Source: Farysia itapuensis (lineage: Eukaryota; Basidiomycota; Ustilaginomycetes; Ustilaginales; Ustilaginaceae). From it: DNA of 64,000 nt. The stretch lies in contig JALBYC010000001.1 of NCBI GenBank assembly GCA_023212645.1, positions 496,001 to 560,000 of the forward strand. The letters are read 5' to 3'. The notes beneath the pieces are model-generated. The model made no database searches. It was not told where the DNA came from and saw only the letters and a program-made list of their open reading frames with translations. The position numbers were made by a program, and so were the translations under genes. This document shows positions 10,901-19,476 of the stretch, one piece after another (positions within the stretch are counted from its first letter, which is position 1; the number at the start of each line of letters is the position of its first letter).

Positions 10901-12136
10901 GCTTCGACTGGCACGTCTTTGAGCAATCCTTCGACGGCTGCAGTAAAGGCAGCGGTGGCCAACAGTGGACTGAGCGGTGCAGCCTCTGCGGCGACAAGTG
11001 CCACGCCCTCCTCCTTGCCCGCAATCAAGATTCCTCTGATCATTGGAACTCCACCTTCGGCAGCCAACTCGGCAGCTGCAAAGGAGAACATGAAAGCAGC
11101 TCCAGGCACGATTGAGTCGCTCTTGGAGACACCACCAATCGTCCATCACGACGGCAAGCTGTATTTGAGCCCGCAAGTGTTTGGTCACTTGAACGCTGGA
11201 CAGCTCGCTCAGATCGAGAGTCTGGGTGCACAGCAGGCGCTGCAAGTGCTGCAAGCTTACCTCGTCACCCATCTCAAAGAGAGAATGCGGCAGCAGCAGC
11301 AGCCAAAAGCACAATCTTCCGCGGCACCGACACCGGGAGCCAGCTCAAATGCGGAGACGAAACCATCGCTGCCTGGTGCGGTGTCGCAGAGCGCTGGTTC
11401 GACCAGTCTTCCAGCAAGACCAAGCGCGTCACCCAGTACTGCTCCTCTGTTGCCCAGGCCAATTTTGCCGGGACCGATCAAGTCCCCAGCGGCCTCTACG
11501 GTGTCTGTAGGCGCGTTTAGCCCTCGTGCAACGCCAGGCGCAGAGACCAAAGCCGTGCCAATGCCGTCCGTCCGGCCCACCGCCATACCAGCGCCGGCAA
11601 GCGCAGACGCTGTGCCAAGCACTTCGGTCAAAGCGAGTTTGGCAACACCTGCTGCACTGGCCAAGAGCCCATCTGTAGAGCTTTCCGCCAGCCCAGCCGT
11701 CGCGACTCTGCCCGCAATGCCAGCGCCAAAGTCGGGTGGCACTGCAACAGCGCAGCCCCCGGGCAATGCGAGCGTCTCTCCTGCACCCACGGCAGCTGCG
11801 AGCGAAGACCCTCTATCGGCGCTATCGGCCTTGGCCGCTCACCCTGAGGCAGCGGGTCTGATTGCTCTTCTGCGCAAACAGCAGGAAGAGGGTGGCGGAC
11901 AGATGGCCAAGCTGACTCCAGGCCAATTGCAGCTGCTCCAGATGGCCAACAAGCTGGCAGCTCAGCAGAAGAAGTCGAAAAAGAAGAAGAAGAACAAGGA
12001 GGGGGCGTCGACCCCGAGCGGTCCTGCCTCGGGCTCTCCTGCGCCTGGTGGATCGCCCGCTCCCATCGCTTCTGCGGCTTCTACTACGGCTCCTCTCACT
12101 GTCTCTGCAGACGCTAACAACTCTGGACCTAAGTAG
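7940..12136 (+). CDS. FHL1: FHA plus forkhead transcription regulator, Fhl1-like
   Basis: Nuclear DNA-binding regulator; in budding yeast Fhl1 controls ribosomal-protein genes with Ifh1. The start is set at the ATG at 7940 (MADSAVQTSLPS), as the longer frame begins at GTG. The protein is 1398 residues. An FHA domain spans about residues 188-385, with the core SIGRRPG, SISRLHARIFYY and NGAFVDDVWV motifs, split by a 40-50-residue insert. A forkhead domain spans about 878-970 with LTLQEVYEWIANRWVWF and DWQSSIRHAIG. The region between is disordered, with acidic and Lys-rich stretches; the C-terminus ends in a Lys-rich KKSKKKKKNK tract. The FHA-before-forkhead order is what separates Fhl1/Fkh types from metazoan forkheads; the diverged forkhead favours Fhl1. 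The 3' end lies 65 bp from the convergent dehydrogenase stop. Confidence 0.8.
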   Translation: MADSAVQTSLPSRSYSPGIENLHPVASTSAQTLDSSAANANSSSSISSSVSLPRPPVSHDGSLTTTPITTSRSTQSADLPATDSTVPNAGGLNEEDAKLLASLSEGNGLFTQLSSLAQAQNVEGILSSFNTESNPMGSDDFFAGGIDQYQGAVDLNEALTRTDMDWDDDLEDPEPEDGDDQDQGPIQAYAKLEFPGFSYYVQTLDVSIGRRPGQLQQQAPGMAPPQLPTAAAGSSRAHITSESKAEGDVDVDLGPLKSISRLHARIFYYTGPIQPPSTAFPVGPHARTLSGPYQQNVTPYRITSPSALNRLNGGLPDGANGDAKAELPASDPEHGDGQFVLSVVGRNGAFVDDVWVEKGGLVVLGKRTKIQIAERVFYFVLPPPPGADLSADEGISGSESLSSFSSDEDEDASADSGSSEADSPAEDGSDAPASDGSFGNRPNAKVKGRRPSAALEELESPRRKLVLKPKSKVMSSAPTSTSTTAGRNNDSRGKVNGKTLTRDSSATADPGFEDDDDSLGTPSAEEDADRQGPSTSSKASKGRVLQANKGVKHAAQGKGRKGKITAADADVDMKEIPAKDEGSTSRKRKRGEVARDDEPALKVGTPIGVEALQANKRAATAKAGKTVSSSKTSSKSARSASKVSDDDDVVMLDSTSVSRDRADVSGDASAKSKTPKGKTAKSKKKKDTIDEPGPVQATFAPIAPAPAPVAHGASQVLPALNATGLKSSTAPSSAPVPTKPDVKPTFAANAGPSGVSGSGQASRPHVLPSPLSGTNAAARPYLATPNSVPTIPGPTAPNAKYTGNPYPGIKTEGASSAASPPGPPSTLSATSSSSWPSTASIIASAASLANTQSKGPGMPSASSPSRLSPNTQKYPPGPEDKPDISNIDLITQALRSEHCMKKGAKLTLQEVYEWIANRWVWFARNGRQTGRDWQSSIRHAIGSSRDFTRIPRRSDEPGKGIFYTMSNSALAHRHRENLAKQKDEAAKASTGTSLSNPSTAAVKAAVANSGLSGAASAATSATPSSLPAIKIPLIIGTPPSAANSAAAKENMKAAPGTIESLLETPPIVHHDGKLYLSPQVFGHLNAGQLAQIESLGAQQALQVLQAYLVTHLKERMRQQQQPKAQSSAAPTPGASSNAETKPSLPGAVSQSAGSTSLPARPSASPSTAPLLPRPILPGPIKSPAASTVSVGAFSPRATPGAETKAVPMPSVRPTAIPAPASADAVPSTSVKASLATPAALAKSPSVELSASPAVATLPAMPAPKSGGTATAQPPGNASVSPAPTAAASEDPLSALSALAAHPEAAGLIALLRKQQEEGGGQMAKLTPGQLQLLQMANKLAAQQKKSKKKKKNKEGASTPSGPASGSPAPGGSPAPIASAASTTAPLTVSADANNSGPK

Positions 12137-12201
12137 TCACTCGAATCGGACATTTTTGTGCAATGCATTTACAGGGAAACTAGAGAATTGCCCTTGCTGT
12201 T

Positions 12202-13356
12202 CTATGCGAAATGCGTCCAGGCTTGCATGGGGAGAAGGGTCTGTTTGTCTCCGAGATCGTCGTCGGGAAATCCGAGGGTGGATAGGACGTTGCGGGCTGT
12301 GAGGTCACACATTAGTTTGCGCGTTTCGAATACGCTTGATGCGGCGTGTGGGAGGAGGAGGACGCGTTCTTTGAGCGCGGGGTCGAGAAGGGGGTGGTCT
12401 GGATGAATGTGGGGTTCGCCTTCGATTACGTCGAGTAGTGCTGCTGCGATTTGGTTGGCTTTGAGTGCTGCTACGAGGTCGGTGTTTACGACAATGTTAC
12501 CGCGGGCGACGTTGAGCAGTACTGCTGTTGGTTTCATACGGTCAAAGATAGATTTGTTGATCGAGGCGTGGGTGGAAGCGTTTCCAGGACAGAGAACGAT
12601 GAGGATATCGGCTTGAGCTGCGAGTTGGCCCAGATCTGGCTCGTTGGCAATCGTCGTTCCTGGATAGAACGTCTGTGTCAGGCCCGCCAATCGCGGAAAG
12701 GATTCGGCGTTGAATGGGTTGGGTCTGGATGTGGTGTACAAGATGCGAGCAACGCCAAACGTGAGCAGCTTCTCCGCTACCCGCTGTGCGATCCTGCCAA
12801 AGCCATAGAAACCGATCGTCTTTCCCGCGGGGCTAAAGCCACAATTGAGCGTCGGATCGCGAACAACGTCAAACATGGCATCCAGAAAGCGGTCTTTGAG
12901 AATAATGTCCTGTAGCTGTGCCAATCTGCGGGAGTGTAGGAGGAGCATGGCGATGGTGTACTCGGCAATGCTGTCATCACCAATGTAGGGTGTGTAGCCA
13001 ACTTTGATGCCGGCAGAGCGACAGGCGTCCAGGTCGATTGCCTCTGTCCCTACGCTGCAAGTTGAGACGACTTTGAGTTTCGACGGACCACTAGCACCTG
13101 CTGCCTTGATCTGTAGGTCGCCAAATCTGCCTGCTACCGGCCAGACGATCGCGGCACTCGCTCCATCAATCTGCTCGAGAAACCACTTGTTCAGGTCGGC
13201 AAAGGAGAGATTGGGTGGTGAGTAGACCAGGTTGATGCGACCCTGGCTGGACAAGCGGTCCAAGACATCAGAGCGCAGCCTTTCAAAGATGGCGACGATC
13301 TTGGGGATCTCGGTGGTCTCACTGGCCATGCTGAGGAACACGTGTCGTTGACACAT
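12202..13356 (-). CDS. D-isomer-specific 2-hydroxyacid dehydrogenase (glyoxylate/hydroxypyruvate reductase-like)
   Basis: NAD(P)H-dependent reduction of 2-keto acids such as glyoxylate or hydroxypyruvate, probably cytosolic. The 384-residue protein has the Rossmann motif GFYGFGRIAQ, and the catalytic Arg in NVARGNIV, Glu in DVIEGEPHI and His in LLPHAASS, in the right order. Substrate contacts upstream read STCSVGTEAIDLDAC. Two ATGs are possible: 13356 (MCQRHVFLS) and 13329 (MASETTEIPK). The second fits family length better but the sequence does not decide. The divergent DUF924 gene starts only about 100 bp away, so the two share a promoter. The exact substrate cannot be told from sequence. 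Confidence 0.88.
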   Translation of the reverse strand: MCQRHVFLSMASETTEIPKIVAIFERLRSDVLDRLSSQGRINLVYSPPNLSFADLNKWFLEQIDGASAAIVWPVAGRFGDLQIKAAGASGPSKLKVVSTCSVGTEAIDLDACRSAGIKVGYTPYIGDDSIAEYTIAMLLLHSRRLAQLQDIILKDRFLDAMFDVVRDPTLNCGFSPAGKTIGFYGFGRIAQRVAEKLLTFGVARILYTTSRPNPFNAESFPRLAGLTQTFYPGTTIANEPDLGQLAAQADILIVLCPGNASTHASINKSIFDRMKPTAVLLNVARGNIVVNTDLVAALKANQIAAALLDVIEGEPHIHPDHPLLDPALKERVLLLPHAASSVFETRKLMCDLTARNVLSTLGFPDDDLGDKQTLLPMQAWTHFA

Positions 13357-13378
13357 TCGGATTTAAGCTGAGCAAGGT

Positions 13379-13386
13379 TATAAAAG
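13379..13386 (+). promoter_or_regulatory. TATA box of the DUF924 gene
   Basis: TATAAAAG, 73 bp upstream of the ATG at 13459, within the roughly 100-bp divergent spacer shared with the dehydrogenase gene. Confidence 0.5.
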
Positions 13387-13458
13387 GGTGCAAGCACTCT
13401 TGCGGGCCACAATGTTCCCAGCTCAGTCAACAACCCACGACTGGTCTGTAGATTCACC

Positions 13459-14064
13459 ATGCTGCCTACTACAGCATTGCGCAGCTTTGACAGCATTGTT
13501 CGCAGCGAAGTTCCTGCGCTGAGCAAGTCACTGTACGACATGTTTGAATTCTGGAAGGCAGCTGGACCTGAACGCCACTTTCAGCAAAGCGATACGTTTG
13601 ATCAACAGATCCAGCACCGGTACGGGGCAGCGTACGAAGCTGCGCGGCATGAAAAGCAGACGCCTGCGCCGGACAGCGCAGAGGAGCACCTCGGCATGAT
13701 TCTGCTGCTAGACCAGGTGCCACGCAACCTTTTTCGCGGCTCAGCTCGACAGTACGAAAGCGACGCCTTGGCGCGCAAGTGGGCTGACACCTCTGTCTCA
13801 CGAGGCCTGGACCGAAAGCTAGGGGATGAGATGGCCATGTTCTTCTACCTGCCCTACAGCCACTCGGAAGACATCAAGGACCAGGACCGAGCGGTAGAGC
13901 TGGGGCAGAAAGTAGGAGATCCCTTCCTCGGCTTTGCCAAACTTCACCGCGACACGATTGCACAGTTCGGTCGCTTCTGTCACCGCAACACACTACTCGG
14001 CCGTACATCGACATCGGAAGAAGTCGAGTACCTCAAGAATGCACCTGGATGGGCCAAGACCTGA
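13459..14064 (+). CDS. DUF924 family protein
   Basis: Family of unknown biochemical role with a predicted all-helical, TPR-like fold, common in bacteria and fungi. The 201-residue protein shows the characteristic blocks MFEFWKAAGPERHF, DFDQQI-like TFDQQIQHRYGAAYEAA, HLGMILLLDQVPRNLFRG and MAMFFYLPYSHSEDI, plus FGRFCHRNTLLGR near the C-terminus. The last two are the most conserved parts of the family. A single exon covers the usual family length. It shares a short promoter with the divergent hydroxyacid dehydrogenase. Confidence 0.88.
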   Translation: MLPTTALRSFDSIVRSEVPALSKSLYDMFEFWKAAGPERHFQQSDTFDQQIQHRYGAAYEAARHEKQTPAPDSAEEHLGMILLLDQVPRNLFRGSARQYESDALARKWADTSVSRGLDRKLGDEMAMFFYLPYSHSEDIKDQDRAVELGQKVGDPFLGFAKLHRDTIAQFGRFCHRNTLLGRTSTSEEVEYLKNAPGWAKT

Positions 14065-14372
14065 TCGACCTGATCATCTCTGCGAGATCATGTCAGATCT
14101 CGATTTGCAGTTTGGCAGCCAAAAAAAGGTGTGTGAAAGTGCAGGGCGCACTGCGCAGAATGCAGATCTAGACAGGTGCAATATCAATCATCACAATTAT
14201 GCCAAATTAAACGTGCGTGCAGTCACAGTCTGAGTGCAAGTTTTGAGTTTGTGTTTAGCCAAGACCAATCGACTATCGACCAAGCCCCTGGACGCTATCC
14301 ACGCTGTCCTCCACCATCTCTCTGCACCAGCAAGATGCGAGAACGAGAGTTTCTCATCTAATCTTGACAGAC
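14065..14372 (+). other. Leader/promoter of the alpha/beta hydrolase gene, with a short uORF
   Basis: 308-bp spacer. An upstream ORF of eight codons runs from the ATG at 14335 to the TAA at 14359-14361, ending 11 nt before the hydrolase ATG at 14373. If the leader starts upstream of 14335, this uORF would precede the main start. No other feature was seen. Confidence 0.4.
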
Positions 14373-17300
14373 ATGATCGACATACTGCAGCCTGTAGCGT
14401 ACAAGGTGCGTGCTGCTGCTGTTCCTCCGTCGCCACAGCGCATAGTGGCACCTTCGTCACCGGCATCCTCCACCTCTACCCTCAAGGCCTCGTCTCGCTC
14501 AAAGACTGCTGCCAGCAAATCTTCAGGAGCTTCCACCGCCCGCTCAAGAGGACAGCAGGCACGTCGCTACAGTATCGAAAGTGCTGTTTCCAGCTCGACA
14601 AAGTACAACTATGCTCCCCGTCTTGCCTCTGGTCGACCCTCAGATAGAGCCTTGGCTCGTCGTGAGCAACGTCGACCCGCCACCGGCGCAAAGACTGAGC
14701 TGACCAGAACGAGAGCAGCCAAACAGCCCAAGAACTCACAAAGACCCACCCACAAACCTCTTCTCGGCGGTCTCTACTTCTCCGATCTCATTGTCGTCGC
14801 CTTCTTCTACGCCATCAACCTACTGCGCACGTGCGGTATAGCTGAGCTATTCGATGTTGCTTTCAAAGCTGTTGCTTTTGTCTTCACACGTCTTCCATTC
14901 GAGTTCTACCACCGCTGGTCCCTCAGTCGCTATCCTCCTGACTTCACCCCGCCCCTCGTCTCGTCTCAACGTAGAATCGCCGCGAATCCGTCACCGTTGC
15001 ATCCCACTACCGATGTACAACATGCTTCCTCCGCCATCATCACATCTGACGACGAAACATCAGAGCAAGACGACGTAGATGCTCAGCTCTCGCATTTCCA
15101 CCACCTCGTCATCCTCTTGGTCAAATTCGCCTGCACCAGCTTCCCACATCTGATCCCTCGTGTCTTGTTTGCAGAAGAAACCATCGGTCCTCTGGTCAGA
15201 TGGAGGACCGGCGGTGGCGCTGCAGCCATCGTTCACGAGTTCACCGGACCAGTCGCACCAGAACACTCTTCTGCCACTTCCACCCCGTATGGCTTGCCAA
15301 AGCAAGAATCGCACGCCACCAAGCCCAACTTTCGTGCCTTTTGGATCGGCGCTGATGCCCATGTACCCGTCGACGTCAGACGATCAGACAACAGGTCCAG
15401 CAATGCATCCACCCTTCTCTATCTCCATGGTGGAGGCTTCTCCTTAGGCTCCGTTGCTTTCTATGCAGAGGCACTCATCCGTATCGTCACCAAGATCTGC
15501 AGACTAGAGGACAAAGACAACGATGCCAGATGCGTTGCTGTCGAATATGATCTCAGTCCCACCTCTCGCTTTCCTGGTCCATTGCTGCAGTGTCTGCGCT
15601 GCTATGCTCACTTGATCGAGGTCGAAGGTATTGCGCCATCGGCCATCACTATAGCAGGCGATAGCGCTGGAGGCAACCTCGCCATGGCCATGTTGCTCTG
15701 TCTCGACGGACAGGCCAAGGGCGATCTTGCGCTCGCAGAACGTGATTGGACCAAGCTCCCCATGCCCGGCAGAGCCGTCCTGATCAGTCCATGGGCTGAT
15801 CTTCGCCCGTCTGCATCCATCGCTTTCGCTCCTCTGCGCAATCCCGAGATGCATCAGCACAAGAAGCACGCCTCAGCTAGCGGCCAAAGCAGTCCAAGTC
15901 GCATATCTGTCTGGACTGAAGCCATGGCTCAGTACGAGTGGGACTATGTCGCAGCAGAAGCTCTCATGCATTTTGCTCAACTGTACTCTGGCGTACTCAA
16001 GACGCCCAGGCGGGTGCGCGGACCCATGGGATGGGTTGCCAACTTTTGTGCAATTGTCGCCGGCGACGCAACCGACCTGTTGCAAGAGACTAGCAAGACA
16101 GCCCCTCTCCGATTCTTGCGCCTGCTCACCTCTCCTCCGCGCCGTCTTGTGCGTGCAGCTCACAGCATGTTGACGGAGCCCCTTCTCGACCGCACACACG
16201 AGCCCAGTCGCTCAGCAAGTGATTCAGGCCAAGTGTCTGTGCCAGCCTCCGGAGGTGCAATGGACCCCATCTTTCCCAGGAATGAGCGCAAGACCGATGC
16301 AGTACCAACCTCGTCCGACCTCTTTATTCCCGTTTGGGATTCCGAGAAGCTCACTCCACTACAGAAGAGTGATCCTGACTTTCGAAAAGCTGCTGAACAG
16401 CTCGAGACGAGTAAGCTCATCAATCCCGCCATTGGAGATTGGAGTCGCATCCGCCTCGAACATGGCATGCTTGTCTTATGGGGTGACCGCGAGCGGCTTG
16501 CCGACGACATCGAGGCATGGGTTCAAGGAGTCAGACTTGCTCAGGATGCCTCAAAGCGCACTGCCTGGCCCATGTCGCAGTTTGACGACAAGCCGAGTCA
16601 AGATCAGGATCCCCGTTCCAATGCGATGAGCCGTTCAACCTCAAACGACGGAGCAACAATCCAAGAGCGTCGCGCCGCTTCGCGATCTCCGGGCAGACAG
16701 CACGAGTCTTTGCCCTCTCGCGAGTGGGTCTGCACCGCAGTCGAACATGGCCCTGCCGGCGTGCACGCATGGCCATTTGTGTCAATGTACCTGGCCGGCA
16801 GCGAGTTTGAGCGCGAAAAGGGCTTGGAGATCATTGCCAGCTTCATTGCGCAGCCATACTCGAGCCCAGAGTCGACGAATCCGACCACTCCTCAGCTGAC
16901 TGCTGCCGCACCACTTTCATTCAAGCTGACATCCGGCAATGATCTGCGCGACGTTGTGCAGATGAATTCGCCACCGCACCTGAATGCCGTCTCTCCGGCA
17001 GGCTCCATGCCGTCGGACATGGGATTCAGTGACAGTCAGGAGGAACGAGACTACTTGTTTAATGCTCCCTCCAACGATGGCTCTGACGACTGGAATCAAG
17101 AGGCACGCAATGAGCTCGGTCTACAGGGCGCCTATCCTCACGAAACCATCTGGCCCAATGCAACGCCGACGCCGTCTACTGGCATGGGTACTCCGATTGA
17201 CGACAGTGGATCTGAAGCCAGCTTTGATGGAGAGGCGCTCCGCGTCGGCCTCGGGCTGGCTGCAGACAGCAGAGAGACGAGCCACGAACGGTTGCCGCCG

Positions 17301-18221
17301 ATTGAGATGGAGCCTGTCCATCTCCACCACGTAGGCCAAAGGGGAGTATCGCCAACGACCTCAAAACCGGCTCGATCTTCTGCTCACCGTCAGCCGTACG
17401 CTGCGAGCGCGCAGTCTCGCCCTGCGGCTGTGCACGATCCATATGACTCTGGCGCTGGTCGATCACTTGCAGACATGGAGGCTCTGGACACAACAAGCTC
17501 GGCCGCCTCGCCCGCCCATCCGCGTTCCCCGACCTGGACAGATGCCGAGTCTGAACACGAGCTGGTGGATCCAGTGGCCGAACTGGAAGCACTTGACTTG
17601 GACGACGTGTACTACCATCCTTCGCCGTATTCGGCTCTCCGTTACGTGGATGACGAGATTGCCATGGATCCAGGCTATTACGGCTTGTCGCATTACACCA
17701 CACTGCGACCTGAGGGTCTCTCGGACATTGCTGAAGAGGATTCGCAGATGGACCTGTCTTCGATTCTGAGCAACGGCGGTGGTCTGAGTGGTGCTCGGTC
17801 GCCTGCCTACACGGATGATGGGCTCTCGCCGTTTGAGAGCACCTCTCCCACGATGCCGGCCAACCGAGGTAGACATGCAGGTGGATACTCTCCCACCGCT
17901 CTCGACATGGCGCGGCTCAGACAGGCTCTGCAGGAACGCGAGCGACAATACCAACAACGCTTTGTCCGGTCGACGACGACGGCTCACGAGACTGACATTG
18001 GAGGAGACAAATCACCACATCGTGCTCGCCCTGCCCTCGACGAGGCTGAAGTGGACGTCCTACATCCGGCTGCACAAGCAGAGGCGAGCACGCATGAGCC
18101 TGCTAGCCCCAACGAGCGGAAACGGCAGCCTCTGCCGACATTCGCCACGACACCCGATGGCTGGCACGCCCAATCTGGGGCAACATCCCCAACGTCCAGT
18201 GTCAAGGATGTCTGGTGGTGA
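14373..18221 (+). CDS. Membrane-anchored alpha/beta hydrolase (hormone-sensitive-lipase type) with long disordered tail
   Basis: Probable esterase or lipase. The first usable ATG is at 14373 (MIDILQPVAYK; the frame upstream starts at TTG), giving 1282 residues. A hydrophobic segment around residues 135-180 (FSDLIVVAFFYAINLL) suggests a membrane anchor. The catalytic features follow: oxyanion motif LYLHGGGFSLG near 350, nucleophile motif IAGDSAGGNLA near 428, a likely catalytic Asp in WGDRERLADD near 702 and His in GVHAWPF near 796. The fold is stretched by inserts, particularly between the nucleophile and the acid. From about residue 830 to the end (about 450 residues) the chain is Ser/Pro/Asp-rich and looks disordered. 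The family includes fungal steryl deacetylases and HSL-like lipases; substrate is not determinable here. Confidence 0.82.
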   Translation: MIDILQPVAYKVRAAAVPPSPQRIVAPSSPASSTSTLKASSRSKTAASKSSGASTARSRGQQARRYSIESAVSSSTKYNYAPRLASGRPSDRALARREQRRPATGAKTELTRTRAAKQPKNSQRPTHKPLLGGLYFSDLIVVAFFYAINLLRTCGIAELFDVAFKAVAFVFTRLPFEFYHRWSLSRYPPDFTPPLVSSQRRIAANPSPLHPTTDVQHASSAIITSDDETSEQDDVDAQLSHFHHLVILLVKFACTSFPHLIPRVLFAEETIGPLVRWRTGGGAAAIVHEFTGPVAPEHSSATSTPYGLPKQESHATKPNFRAFWIGADAHVPVDVRRSDNRSSNASTLLYLHGGGFSLGSVAFYAEALIRIVTKICRLEDKDNDARCVAVEYDLSPTSRFPGPLLQCLRCYAHLIEVEGIAPSAITIAGDSAGGNLAMAMLLCLDGQAKGDLALAERDWTKLPMPGRAVLISPWADLRPSASIAFAPLRNPEMHQHKKHASASGQSSPSRISVWTEAMAQYEWDYVAAEALMHFAQLYSGVLKTPRRVRGPMGWVANFCAIVAGDATDLLQETSKTAPLRFLRLLTSPPRRLVRAAHSMLTEPLLDRTHEPSRSASDSGQVSVPASGGAMDPIFPRNERKTDAVPTSSDLFIPVWDSEKLTPLQKSDPDFRKAAEQLETSKLINPAIGDWSRIRLEHGMLVLWGDRERLADDIEAWVQGVRLAQDASKRTAWPMSQFDDKPSQDQDPRSNAMSRSTSNDGATIQERRAASRSPGRQHESLPSREWVCTAVEHGPAGVHAWPFVSMYLAGSEFEREKGLEIIASFIAQPYSSPESTNPTTPQLTAAAPLSFKLTSGNDLRDVVQMNSPPHLNAVSPAGSMPSDMGFSDSQEERDYLFNAPSNDGSDDWNQEARNELGLQGAYPHETIWPNATPTPSTGMGTPIDDSGSEASFDGEALRVGLGLAADSRETSHERLPPIEMEPVHLHHVGQRGVSPTTSKPARSSAHRQPYAASAQSRPAAVHDPYDSGAGRSLADMEALDTTSSAASPAHPRSPTWTDAESEHELVDPVAELEALDLDDVYYHPSPYSALRYVDDEIAMDPGYYGLSHYTTLRPEGLSDIAEEDSQMDLSSILSNGGGLSGARSPAYTDDGLSPFESTSPTMPANRGRHAGGYSPTALDMARLRQALQERERQYQQRFVRSTTTAHETDIGGDKSPHRARPALDEAEVDVLHPAAQAEASTHEPASPNERKRQPLPTFATTPDGWHAQSGATSPTSSVKDVWW

Positions 18222-18470
18222 TCTGCCCCCGCCCTTTTTTGCCACCCCTGTCCCAGCACTTTTGTAATATAGACACTTTTTCTGCGAGCATTTCTTCTGC
18301 GCCCAACGCGCCAAAATATGGAATTTCGGGAGAGCGTGTAAATGTCGTCGCGTCGATTAAGGGTTTTGGTTTTGGTGCGTGCCAAAGTGGATGGGAGGGG
18401 GGTTTCGTGACATTTAACGACTACCTACCACCACTTGGCTCGACTTTCTCTCCAAGCCCCAGAGCAAACG

Positions 18471-18978
18471 ATGTTTTCAATTGGAGTATCAAGACAGACG
18501 CTTTTGGGCGGCGTTCGTGGGCTTTCCACCTCTGCTGTGCGGCGGGACTTGGCTCGAATGCAGGTCATGGGTCGACTAGTTGCCGATCCCGAGATCAAGG
18601 AAACCAAGACTGGCAAAGACTACGTTCGATACACGGTCGCAACTACCGACCCTTCCTCTGGTCCTGCTGAAGATGGAGAACGACCGCAACCAACGACGAG
18701 CTACCACCGATTCTTTGTCTTTGGCGAGCGTGGGGTTGAGCGCATGAAGTCGATCAAGAAGGGTTACCGTGTTCTTGTAGATGCTGATTTCCGAATCGAA
18801 CGAACACCAAGCCCCGACGGCGAGACTCCTGCCAAAGACACGCTCCTTGCGCTACACCGTACGTTCCCATTCCCACCCCCCACTTCGTCGCGCGATAGGT
18901 ACTTACTGATTTGCTTTGTTCGTGCTCACAGGCGGTATCCAGATCATCTCGAAGCCAAAAGACGCCGAATCTGCCTAA
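18471..18978 (+). CDS. RIM1: Mitochondrial single-stranded DNA-binding protein (Rim1-like), one intron
   Basis: Binds ssDNA in mitochondrial genome maintenance. Exon 1 is 18471-18858, the intron 18859-18931 (GTACGT donor, CACAG acceptor), exon 2 18932-18978, for 144 residues. The N-terminus (MFSIGVSRQTLLGGVRGLST) looks like a mitochondrial presequence. An OB-fold SSB domain follows with QVMGRLVADPEIKETKTGKD, YVRYTVATT and SYHRFFVFGE. Splicing joins LLALHR to GIQIISKPKDAESA, reproducing the last SSB strand, whereas reading through the intron gives an unrelated tail; this supports the intron. It sits directly upstream of ALAS, another mitochondrial protein, in the same orientation. Confidence 0.88.
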
Positions 18979-19476
18979 GTTGCAGTATCGGGCAGTCCTT
19001 CTCGGCCACCATCATCACCACTCCGTGTCTCGCCCAAGTTTCCCTTCCAACAGTCTTTTAGTGTACCTCGCTTCTGCGTGCTGGCAATCACCTGTATTCA
19101 CCTGGTCATGGCGTATATCGTGGTTGCTGCGCTTTCGCTGGGTTGTTCTATCGTGCGAGAGATGATGGATGAGGTGCTTTCTTTCTGGATTCAGTAATTC
19201 ACAAGACTTGAAGACTGCTAATAACAGAATGCCGAATTGTATTCGCGCTAGCTGGGGTCGAATAAAAATTGGGGAGTCACGGTGTTATGCCCTCGTGACC
19301 GGCAAAATGGGAAGAACTGTATCAGAAATAATTTTGATTTGCAGCTTACAAATGGGTGAGCGAGCGAGCGTCCGGAGCGAATGAGTGTGAGTGTGACTGT
19401 TAACCTCGGAGCATTGCTACCTCCTTAGTCACACACTCTCACCCCTTCCCCCCATCCCCTTCTTGTGCAGTCAAAC
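18979..19476 (+). other. RIM1 3' region and ALAS promoter/leader
   Basis: 498 bp without a recognisable gene. A possible 5'-leader intron for ALAS can be drawn from GTGAGC at 19356 to TTAG at 19425-19428 with a TTAAC branch-like site near 19400, but this is weak. A GAGC-repeat (about 19357-19372) and a CT/C-rich stretch just before the ATG are also present. Confidence 0.3.
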
